This document shows, piece after piece, positions 35,781-45,772 of a stretch of DNA of 64,000 bases. The DNA lies in contig MU867089.1 in assembly GCA_033725935.1 (NCBI GenBank), positions 124,001 to 188,000 on the forward strand, read 5' to 3'. How positions within the stretch are numbered: the first letter of the stretch is position 1; each line of letters opens with the position of its first letter. This DNA comes from Cladorrhinum sp. PSN259 (lineage: Eukaryota; Ascomycota; Sordariomycetes; Sordariales; Podosporaceae). The position numbers and the translations under genes were made by a program. The notes under the pieces are model-generated. The model was not told the DNA's origin. It saw only the letters and a program-made list of their open reading frames with translations, and made no database searches.

Positions 35781-37692
35781 GCCGGCGGAGCAAAGGGGCG
35801 GATAAGTGAAAGAAGTAAAAGCTGAACAAGTTGGACGAGGTGGAGGGATTGGACGTGTGGAATATGTGCCTGTAAAAATGCTCTATGCGAGACTACTGGT
35901 CCTACAGGTCAGCCTTGTGGATCCAAACCAAGTAAAGTCTTGTTCTCGAAGATAGTGGTGGTGGGTGGTGGTGCTTTTTGGACGCGTTGTGGTGAAAGTG
36001 GTGGTGGTGGAGGAGTGGGAAGAAAGAGGCGGTGGGTGTGAGTGGGAGCAAGAAAGAGGACGTGTTGGGGTCCTTGGTCGCGGTCCGTGGTAGGTTTGGG
36101 TGGATAGTGTTCAGGGTTTCGCGGGTTCGCGGGTCTCGTTCGTGGGTGTGCTCTGTGTGCCCAGCCAAAAGAAAGAGGAGCTTCGCCGACGTACCGTGAA
36201 TGCAAGCCAGCGGTGGCCCGTGGTGGATCGATCGATAACCTTGGGAATGCGCCTATCTGGGAACAAGAATTTCAAGGTACTTGGCGGTTGCGATCAAGTC
36301 TCTTTTTGCGCGTCGATGTAGCTTTCTCAAGCGCGGCCGGGTGTGGTCGTCGACGGTTGCTGCGGGAAGCTGGCGTGTTGGTTGCAGGGTGGAAAAAAAG
36401 TTGGGTGCTGCTGGGTTGTGAGGAGGAGGAAAAAGTTCAACAAGGGGAGGGAACGGCAAATGGGGGTAGGGTGCACGCGCAGGTACTTGTAATAGGCCCA
36501 GCGTGCTGGCGTCCGGACCCGCCAAGCAGGGACGACATCGCTCCAGCTCCGACCCCAAAAGGGCTCCTCCTCGTCCAGACCCCGACCACCCTGGGAACCC
36601 TACCCTCCCGACAAACCGCCTCTCTATGCACACTTTGTCCGCGTTCTTGTACTTGGCATGCTCGCCACGACGAGGGGATTCGAATGAGAGTTGAACCACC
36701 CGGATTGGAGCATTTTTCAATTGTTTACATGCTTGGGATGCGTAGCCAAATTTCCATGAGATGGGTAGGGGTCCGCTCTGCCAGATCAACAGACAGCTCT
36801 CGAGGCCCCCGGTAGACGACTACCCGCAGCTTCCACCGTTGGGCTCCGCTGATGCTCGACACCGTGTCGCACCCAAATCCCCGTTTCTTGTGAGCAATCA
36901 GCTGTTGAATTTGGCATTTACTCTATCCCGATGAGCAAGATATCGATCAGGAGGTGTGCAGTGTTGATATTGAAGTCGCGCCCCTGAAAATGTTGCTCAG
37001 GAGTTGTGTTTTGCCCATTGGTGGGATGCATGTAGAGGTACCTCACTAGCGAATGAGGAGGCCACTGGGCACCCGTCGACACCGCACCTCCGGCCATGTC
37101 AGCGCAATCCACCAGCATCGATCTCTCTGCATCGAGATCTAGCTCTTTGCTTCCCAAATAGCAATGTGTGCATTTCTGCCTCTGGATGAAAATTATCTGA
37201 ACTTATCTCTTATCAAGACCGTGTAATTGCTTGTACCTGGTACTTTGTGGCATTCATCGGAAAGTGCCGTCCAGTCTGCTTTGCGGAGCTGGAGTCTAGC
37301 CTTTGTATATGGACCGTTTCAACTGATGAAACGGATGGAATTGAGCCTCCGTTTGCATCTGAAAAAGCATGGCCAGTGATTCGAAGCTTGTGCCTTCACG
37401 AGCTTCTTTCAAAAAGCCAGTCTGAATCCAACTCAAAATCAGAAAAACCAACAATGCCTGCCCGCACTGTAACGCCCGGTGGATCCTACCCTGACCCACA
37501 CCCTCCATGTCAGCCTCGCATCGGCGAATTGTCGGGTACCGACACGTGGGGCCTTTGGGCTGACTCAGCAAAAGAGTTCAACTTCACTCTGTCAATGGTC
37601 TAGGAAAAAGGGGGACCCGTACCCCGTAGAAGGCAGTCGAGACCGTTTCAGCGGCAGACTGAACAAAAGACATGAAATCCTTTTCGCTAAAT
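35781..37692. other. 1.9-kb region between the Itc1 and Alg8 genes
   Basis: Both flanking genes are on the minus strand, so this should hold the Itc1 promoter and leader and the Alg8 3' end. The C/A-rich minus strand at 35930-36200 (Pro/His/Thr-rich in all frames) looks like a long leader. ORFs of 178-200 codons on both strands at 36213-36815 overlap each other and have no recognisable domain, so I annotate none. No RNA gene was seen. Confidence 0.5.
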
Positions 37693-39327
37693 CTAAGATG
37701 TGAAATACACAACCAAGAAGCCCATCCAGCTGCCGACAACCCCTATTGCCGAGTATGAGCTGGTAAACATCAACGGCAAAAACTCGTAGCTCTTTCCAAA
37801 CATGATTCCATGCAGCAGCGAACTGTACAGGATCAGTGGAATGCTGACCGTAATATACAGTGTGCTGAAACGGTCAAACAAGAAAAATCTGCGGTGGGTG
37901 GAGGCGGGTGCCAACCGGTCAAATGTGATCAAAAACAGAACCAGCCAGAATATGGTGTACACCGTTTTGATTGGAAACTCGGCGGGCGTGAAAAGCAGTG
38001 GGAACAGCGAAACGTGGCCCGCAACCGCCAACGGACGGAAGGCACCAAGATAGCGTCTGTCCTTGAGCGCGATGAGGCTGAATGGGATGATGACCAAGAG
38101 TATCGCTTTCTCATGAACGTGCCATCCGAACAGGAAGGACGCATATCCGCATAGGGTGACCGCTCCGATAAAGGTATCCCAAGTCGGCTGAAGGAATAGT
38201 TTAACTAGGGGGATGATCTGAAAAATCAATGTCAAGGCAAAGCATATCCGCGGTGATATATCAGGAAGAACCGCAAATGCAGTGTCACCGACCAAACCAC
38301 GCGTTACACTTTGCAATGCGCCACTCTTGACCGACAGTCCAATCCTAGGCGCCAGAACGATGAGGACGCGATCCACGAACGAATATATAGCCCAGACATT
38401 TGGTGCCCAGTAAGCATGGCACAGCCCTCTGGAGAAGGGGAAAAGTCGGCTCAAAATCTGGGGAATTTGCCCCTTGAGCGCAAAGGGCCCAAATGCTGTG
38501 CCGAAGATGGCCGCGATTCCTCCGCCCAACTTCACGCAGTTCAAGAACTGGATTCGGAAGATAGACTTAGGAGACAGACAATAGGCCCTCAGGAGAAAAA
38601 CAAAGTATGCCGGCGCCAGATAAAGGTAAATGTGCTTCATGCAGAGAAGCGCGGCAAACAGGAGACCGCTCCATAGCAGTGTCGACTTTTTCCGGGCAAG
38701 GGCCAACGATGCGATCAGGATGCCATACATGCATCCATTGTACTGAAAATGGATATGGTCGATGATGAGGAGACCGGGCGAAAGTAGGATGGATATGGCG
38801 GCGGCTTGCGCCGCGCGTTTCGATGCGCCATGCGAAGAGTCAACAAACCTAACACGCATCAGTTAGCACCTCGTTTTGTGTCCTTCGCTGAGTCCCGGAG
38901 CATATGTTACATTTGAAGCGCATATATCAAAAGGAGTTCGGTAATAATGACGGTAAACCTCTGGAAGTATACTGTCTGCCAGCTATCGTATCCGAGATTG
39001 TACACCCTCAGCATGCTGGGGTCAACTAGCTTCGCGACCTGGGACATGATCCATTCGAAGTAGGCAAAAAATGGTGGATAGTCGAGAGTCCATTCTGACG
39101 TCTTTTCGTAGTACCACTCCCAGAGTGGAAGACTGTTTGTGATGGCGAGCCAGTTGCGGTGGACTTCAAAATCGGTCGACTTACTATGCACAGGGCGCGG
39201 AGGTCACGGTCAGGTCGGTCCGCCCAAAGTCAACCGGATAACACACTCACTATGCAGGGAAAAGTAGAATCTTTAATGCACCGGCCACCACGGCGCACTG
39301 CGTGAGCGAAGGGAATATTTCGCCCAT
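37693..39327 (-). CDS. alg8: Dolichyl-P-Glc:Glc1Man9GlcNAc2-PP-dolichol glucosyltransferase Alg8
   Basis: Exons in transcript order 39251-39327, 38911-39183 and 37693-38848 give 501 residues, the normal size. It adds the second glucose to the lipid-linked oligosaccharide in the ER lumen during N-glycan precursor assembly. Family blocks seen: [20 protein letters not shown] (first luminal loop with the acidic [10 protein letters not shown] motif shared by Alg6 and Alg8), [14 protein letters not shown], and [20 protein letters not shown]. At least ten hydrophobic helices follow, including [20 protein letters not shown]. Exon junctions restore Y-K-STDF and Q-M-FVDSSHG exactly. The Alg8 blocks fit better than Alg6. 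It is divergent from the lectin gene, which also acts in the early secretory pathway. Confidence 0.93.
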
Positions 39328-40178
39328 GGCGTCGTCACATCACCTCTTACTCATTGACTGGAGGAAATTGATGAGGGATGATGGTGTGTTGAAAAAGGAT
39401 CCGCGCAATCACAAGCTTTCTCCAAATTGTTGACAGCAATTGCCAATTGAACAAGCTGTGGTGGGGCCCCAGGGATTGACTTGAAAAAACGTGGGACCAC
39501 AAACTCCAAACACCAGCCTCATCAGTCTCACATTTGAGCCACATGCGGGGAGTGAGGAGCTGAGACGCTGAATCCTGGGCTGCCCCCTGTCAATCCACGT
39601 TCCCAGTTGGAGCGAGAGCTTCCGGCGCTGTCGCACGCGGCCAACACGGGCCACTGGTGCGTTTGAGCACTGAGCACAGCTGTCTTTCCAGGAGGGTCTT
39701 CACAACAGAGTCTCAGGTCACCTCAGAACTCCAACGTCAGAGACATCCGTCCGGAGCCCAAACTGATGTGCCGCGACTTCAACCACCGATAAAATTAGAT
39801 GCTAAAGACATAGTCCGAATAATCTCTCGTGCAGCATTCTCTTTCTATCCTTTTCTTCGCAATTGCATCCATATTTGCATTTTTTCACCCCAGCATTGTT
39901 CCCCTGTCGCTTGTATACTTCTCCACATTCGGCAGACAACCAGCCGTCCCCAAGGTGCTTCGAGAGACAAGACAGCTGCAAAGTGTCCTTAACGGCGGCG
40001 AGCACATTGAACATCCGGCTGATTCCACAAAAGGCCCAGTAATAATAATAAACTACCTTGGACGACGGGACCTGCGTGCAACAGCTTGTATTTGTTCTTT
40101 TTTTTTGTCCTACTGTTTAGAGTGTAGGTAGAGCTTCGTCATCTTCACCACCAACAAACCGTCGACCGACCGCCCACG
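39328..40178. promoter_or_regulatory. Divergent promoter region of Alg8 and the lectin gene
   Basis: This 851-bp stretch lies between two opposite starts. It is C/T-rich towards the lectin ATG and holds an AATAATAATAA run at about 40041-40051. No gene was seen. Shared regulation is possible but not shown. Confidence 0.45.
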
Positions 40179-41627
40179 ATGCGATCGCCGTCGAGCTATG
40201 CCGCAGTGCTCGCTGCGAGCTTGGCCACCCAGGCGCAAGCGCAATATCTCGTCAACGAACTCAGTTTTGGCTACAGTAACAGGTGAGTTTTGAATATCAT
40301 GTCAACCTCGACCGTGAAGACGTCCTAACATGTCATGTTTGCATTGCACAGAATAGCACCAGAAGGCCAAACATTAATACCCAACTTCTCCATCCAAGGC
40401 CGACCTGGCATCCCCGAACTCCTCTCCAACAAGGTCATCCTCACCCCCATCTACCCAGGGAACCAGCGCGGTGCCGTCTGGTCCGACAAGCAGATTCAAA
40501 ATGAGAACTGGATTGCCGATGTCGAGTTCCGCGCCAATGGGCCGGAGCGGGGCTCAGGTAACCTCAACATCTGGCTCGCCAGGGACGGCTCGCACAAGAT
40601 CGGCGCCGAATCTATCTACTCGGCCGGCAAGTTTGATGGTTTAGCCCTGGTAATCGACCAGTACAGCGGGACGGGTGGCATGCTGAGGGGCTTCCTCAAC
40701 GACGGCACCACTGACTTCAAGACGCACCACAGCGTTGACAGCCTTGCCTTCGGGCAGTGCAACTTCTCTTACCGCAACTTGGGTCGGCCAACACAGATCA
40801 AGATCCGCCACAGCGACCACAAGTTTTCTGTCGAGGTAGCTGGCCGTCCATGCTTCGAGAGCGACAAGATCCGTCTTCCTCCCGGATACAGCATCGGTAT
40901 CACCGCTGCCTCCTCAGATAACCCGGATTCCTTCGAGGTCTACAAGCTTGTTGTCCTTACCGATGACGACCACCATTACGGCGGTGCTCAAACCAGCCAT
41001 GACAGCTATGCCAGCCACCAAGACACTGCTCACCATGACACCACCCACCAACAGCAGCAGCAGCAACAGCAGCAACAGCAACAAGGAAACCCATACCAAG
41101 GCAAACAGCGCTTCGGTCGCACAGGCCAAACACAATCCGAGGACCCCTTTGACAACGCTATCCCCGACGAGAAGCCAGAGAAGATAACCAACCACGACGC
41201 CCAGTTCGCTGACCTGCACAACCGCATCCAGTCCGTCAACCACCACCTTAGCTCAATTTTCCGCACCATCAACCAGAATGCAGGCGTAGGCGAACAGAGA
41301 CATGCCGAACTGTCAACCATGATTGGCGAACTAAAATTCGTGCTCACCAGGTTAGACAAGATGGACGTGATGGAGCATCGCCTGGGCGATATCGAGAAGG
41401 AGATGCGCTCGATGCGTAACGAGATGGCTGGAAGGTTGAGGGACTCAGAGAACGCAATCAAGTATCACGTCAGCGACAAGCACGACGAGATTGCTGACAA
41501 GGTGCACACCCACGTCAAGGGCGGACATACCAAGTTAATTCTGGTAATTGTGGGATCGCAATTGGTTTTGTTGGCGGGGTATTTTTACTATAAGCGGTCA
41601 AAGTCGAGTCCTAAGAAGTATCTTTAG
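40179..41627 (+). CDS. L-type lectin cargo receptor, ERGIC-53/Emp47-like
   Basis: Exons 40179-40282 and 40352-41627 give 459 residues. The protein has a signal peptide (MRSPSSYAAVLAASLATQAQ) and then an L-type lectin domain (about residues 22-245), containing FSIQGRPGIPELL, ENWIADVEFRANGPERGSGN, FDGLALVIDQYSG and GYSIGITAASSDNPDSFEV. These are the beta-sandwich and Ca/sugar-site blocks of ERGIC-53/VIP36 relatives. A polar linker with a Q12-14 run and His-rich clusters follows, then a coiled region (ADLHNRIQSVNHHLSSIF...), one membrane helix (LILVIVGSQLVLLAGYFYY) and a short cytosolic tail ending KKYL. The two lysines at -3 and -4 make a dilysine ER-retrieval signal. It should carry glycoproteins from ER to Golgi and cycle back. 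Confidence 0.93.
41049..41087 (+). repeat. Poly-Gln coding CAG/CAA tract in the lectin
   Basis: About 13 consecutive Gln codons, mostly CAG and CAA mixed, sit in the linker between the lectin domain and the coiled region. Mixed codons suggest it is fairly stable. Confidence 0.8.
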
Positions 41628-42363
41628 ATTAGAGCCGTGTGAAGGGAAGATTTAGTTGTTGTGCACAAAAAACAAGAGGGGGGGCGCGAGTGGAGGAGCA
41701 TTGGCGTTTTCTCTCTCTGATGGTTAATTTTGTATGAGAATGAATGACTGACTGAGATGGGCTTTTTTTTTGGTTCCTTTTCCTTTTAAACTTATATATC
41801 ATTTTTGTGTTTTTGGAGTAAATGGGAGATCAAAAGAAGTAAAAAAGTTTTCAAAACAATGAAATTTTCCATAAAAATTACTGCTGTGCTTGTGCCTGTC
41901 TGTGTATAAAATTGAATTACTGAATGAAACAAAACACCTATGTATGCTACCGAGCCATATTATGAAACTTCCTGCAATAATTTAATCTACCAAAAACAAA
42001 TAAAATAAGAAGATAAGAGAAAATAAGAAACGAAAAGAAAGGGGGAAAAAAGAAGAAAAAAAGCAAGACAAAAAAGGTCCTTCAACCATGAGGAGTTCCA
42101 CCTCAAGGATCACCAGGATTCCCAGCTTCCCACGGGGATGAATCGAACAGATAAGGTTTGCCAGTGACGGAAATGCCAGGCCACAACAACTTTGGATTAT
42201 GCTGCGGTTGACCGCTGCGCCAGTGGCTCCGCTATTCTGCTTGGTTCCCCTCGTAGGTGTTTGGTTGGTCGGTTTGCTGGATCATAAAGGCAAGTGCCAG
42301 TGCAGCAGCGAGAACCTTGATGGACAACACTGACTTTCCCTTAGAGTCAACTCCAGCAAAAAT
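41628..42363. other. Convergent 3' intergenic region
   Basis: This 736-bp stretch lies between the lectin and Xaa-Pro aminopeptidase genes. It is A-rich at 41985-42075. A weak Pol III box-like pair around 42136-42230 on the minus strand was examined and rejected as a tRNA. Confidence 0.5.
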
Positions 42364-44224
42364 TTATGCGGAAGACCCAGAGTTAATAATCTTGAGCATG
42401 TCCTCCCCCTTTGGCACCGTCGTCAAGTTCTCGTACCCGTCATCGGTGACAAGGATATCATCCTCGATACGCACGCCACCGACGTCCCAGTACCTTTCCA
42501 GTTCCTTCTTGTTGATGTACTTGGCGTGGTGGGGGTTATCGAGGAAGTAGGCTTGAATGTATTCTCGGCAGAAATAACTGTAATTCAGCCAGCATCAGCA
42601 AACCGGGCACATGTTAAAATGAAGATGTTTGGTACTCACATTCCAGGCTCAACAGTAACAGCCATCCCCTTCTGCAAGGTCTGCTTGCCCTTGTACTCAC
42701 CACCTCCGCTCTGCTGCTGCTCCCTTACCAGACCTCCAGTAGGCGCACCGCTCGCCCCCATTGCAGACCGATACATCATCCCCAACATCTCGGGGCTTAC
42801 CCACTCCCTCTTTCCCTTCACTCCTCCAATCATTTTAACTCTCTCTTTCTCACTCTCCCATTTTCCTCCATTCAGAGCAGGGGACCCTTTATTATCCCCA
42901 CCACCAAAAGCACCAAACAGCAACCTGTCGTCCCCACTGACATCATGCACCTCCAATCCTACATGATGTCCCAACCCATGAGGGAAGAATGCCGCAACAG
43001 TGCCTCTAGCAAAAATCTCGGCAGCAGTACCGTTATGCAATATCCCCAGCTTCAGCAACTCCGTCACAGCCACTATACAGGCGTGCAGATGAAGCGTGTA
43101 ATACACCACTCCCGGCTTGATCCTTTCAATACACTCCCTCTGCATCCTCTCCACAATTTGATAAATCTCCTTGGCTTCATTTGTGAATTTTCCAGAGATG
43201 GGGAACGTCCTTGTAACGTCCGAGGCGTAACAGTTCCACTCTGCTCCAGCATCCAACACCACAAGCTGCTTGTTCGCTAAGGGAGCGTCGTTCGAATCAT
43301 AATGAAGTGTGGAACCAGCAATGCCAGAGGCAGCAATCACGGGGTAAGCCTGCTCCTTCGCCCCCTGCGCCAGACAGAACCCGCGGAAAATAGCATCAAT
43401 TTCCCGTTCGTTGTTTAGTTTCCTCAAACGCGTCATGACGGCCTTGTGCGCAGCAGACGAAACGGCGTTGGCGCGGCGGATCATGGCAATCTCATAATCC
43501 GATTTAATAACGCGGGCATTGTTGATTGCCGGCAGCAAACGGTGAGTATCGATGTGGACTACTCCCTTTGTTGATTCCAGCCGGGGAGCTTGGTCGGGAG
43601 ATAGGACATAGAGCGTAGAGCCGGGGGTTAAAGCGGCTACCAGGAAGCGTTCCAGACCGGCAAGGTAACGGACGTCATCTACGGCCATAGCCGCTTTACA
43701 TTCGTCTATGGTTGGCGTGGAACCGTACCAGAGGATCTGCCGGGGATCCGTGTAGGGGATCCAGAGGATGAGGTGGTCACGGGCTATGTCGTAGGTTACG
43801 TGGCATCCCGGGAAGTTTGCGCCGGAGAGGTAGTAAAAGTGCCGGCGCTGACGGAAGGCGGGGCCCATATCTGAGTATTCGTAGTATTGTTCTGTTTGGC
43901 CGGGCAGATAGATCAGACCAGTCTTGACGCCGAGTTGTTGAGCTACCTTTTTGGCGTGGGTTTTTGCGGGAAACTTTTTCTTCTCGTGGAGCCAGGCATC
44001 GTTGAGTTGTTGCTTGGTTCGCTTCTCTGTTGGTGAGGTCGGAGAAGAAGAAGACGATGAGAGGGATGATGAGGATTTGTGAGCTTTTGAGCCCTTGAGG
44101 GGGACTTTGAGTTCGATGGCTCTGGAGGTGTATGTAAGTGAGGTGTCAGAATGAGGGTGAGATGTTAGGATACTAACAGCGCATCGAACTCGTCCACAAC
44201 CACCAGGTCATGATCGAAATCCAT
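42364..44224 (-). CDS. Xaa-Pro aminopeptidase (M24B metallopeptidase)
   Basis: Exons in transcript order 44178-44224, 42640-44121 and 42364-42577 give 580 residues. It removes N-terminal residues before proline. The N-terminal aminopeptidase-P domain (with [18 protein letters not shown]) is followed by the pita-bread catalytic domain. The five metal ligands are Asp306 and Asp317 ([19 protein letters not shown]), His401 ([12 protein letters not shown]), Glu507 (VEPG) and Glu548 (GGVRIEDD), enough for a dinuclear Mn site. Between His401 and Glu507 there are about 105 residues, far more than in bacterial PepP; the insertion is Gly/Lys-rich. Residues 20-50 are Ser-rich. There is no signal peptide, so it is probably cytosolic. 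The last intron join restores VEPGIYFCREYI exactly. Confidence 0.93.
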
Positions 44225-45610
44225 CTTGACCCTTTTTCTACGATATACTCGAGCAGCTGGAGATGGTGTCAAGTCCCAATGTGTTGCACGTGCGCGGGGT
44301 AACACAGAGGCGGGAAGGCCGGTAAAGAGATTAGTAGTTGAATGCGGGAAGTCGGACAACTGGCAGCGGTGAGTGAGTGAGCTATTCTCTTTCGGATTTG
44401 ACAGGTCTCAGATTCGGGTGGATAGGAGATCTAAATGAATGATTCGACGTCATTGAAGTGTTCGATGCGATGAGTGAAGTGTTGTTATCGCGATAACGAC
44501 TGTTGGGGCACATACATAGGCTGCTATTCCCAGCCACCCGACCAACCCAAACGGGATAGCAAGTCAAAAAGAACACGATGACAAAACTTACCGATAACGA
44601 TTGATGTATACGTCCGAGTCTTGTATCTCGAAGACGAGTATGTGGAACGTCGCAAGGAAGCAATATTGAAAGAGAAAGGTTTCTGAGCTCGAACAGAAGA
44701 ATATCAAATTTTGAAAACAAGGAGAAAGGAAGAAGGCCGAGACTCTGAGGTGGCCTTGTGTTGGAAGCAGACCGTTTTACTTATTTGGTCAATCCGATCA
44801 CCGGGAACAGCAGTAAACTGTGCATTTGCACATGCAAAATACCAGGACACCAAATCCAGACAGCCGATTGAGAAGATTGTCTGTTGTATGTAACGGTCCA
44901 AACATTTAGTCGGGAAACGATGCGCTTTGTTAAATACACTTTCTGTTCGCATTGTCCTTTGTTTCGGCCCCCAAAATCGACGACGCCGGTGTTGGCGTTC
45001 GAGCACGTAGTATCAAACTTGTACGACTCCCGCGCCCTTTGACAAGTTCTGGGCGCGCCCAATTGTGGGCGAGGTCTGACTGACTCGTGCATCAACCAGT
45101 TCACTCTAGACACTCAAGTAGGAAGGTCGCTAAAACCCAGATGGCAAGCAGACAGACAGGCACGCAAGTAGTTTCGATGATTTGTCGACAACTTTTCCCC
45201 CTCCCTTTGCCTGCATTCGTGTATGTACATGGATATCCCCCCTTGTTTCGTTACCATCCATTCCCATTTTATGTATATCGACCTCCCATCTTATATCGTT
45301 TTCTCTTTCCTTATAACTTGGAGATTCTTCTGAAACTCTTGCAAAAATCCATAAGCCATTTCTCCGTTTCTACTGTTTTCGTTAATTTGGGTATCAAGCG
45401 GCCATTTTAAAGGAAAAAAACGCTCTGCTACGTTTCACGACGGTCTTGTTCCAGTAAACCTTTACTAGCCTCATTCGCTCCCCCTTTAGCCTCTCCCCAA
45501 ATAGAGATTCGACCTGCAAGATCGTAAATAAGGCTAGTTTGCGACTTATGACGTTTTTGTTATCAACCGATACTCTCCAAAAATAGCTCCTCCTCTGGAA
45601 CCAAAACACG
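44225..45610. other. Intergenic region between the aminopeptidase and the second zinc-cluster gene
   Basis: 1.4 kb between two minus-strand genes, holding the aminopeptidase promoter and the regulator's 3' end. A perfect 14-bp palindrome lies at 44484-44497. No gene was recognised. Confidence 0.5.
44484..44497. promoter_or_regulatory. Perfect 14-bp palindrome GTTATCGCGATAAC
   Basis: A self-complementary sequence 260 bp upstream of the aminopeptidase start codon, with GATAA at one end and its complement TTATC at the other. GATAA is the core bound by fungal GATA factors (for example nitrogen regulators), here as two head-to-head sites. A role in controlling a peptide-degrading enzyme is plausible but inferred. 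Confidence 0.4.
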
Positions 45611-45737
45611 CTATCGATAGCCTCCATGATTTCCGAGCATACCGTTCCAGTCGCCTTGGAAGGTGGGCTCAGAACCCAGTATATCTTCCATCAAATCTCT
45701 CTGCTGCTGCTGCGCTTGTTGTTGTTGTTGCTGTTGT

Positions 45738-45772
<35 letters not shown>

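Noticed and set aside
36213..36815. Overlapping 200- and 178-codon ORFs on opposite strands
   Set aside because: Both lie in the presumed leader of Itc1, are low-complexity Pro/Arg/Ser in translation, and show no domain or splice logic.
42130..42235. Pol III A-box-like (TGGCGCAGCGG) and B-box-like (TGTTCGATTCA) pair on the minus strand, as in a tRNA or tRNA-derived SINE
   Set aside because: The flanks of the B box do not form a T stem, the acceptor halves do not pair, and the box distance (about 75 nt) would need an odd intron. At best it is a degraded remnant.
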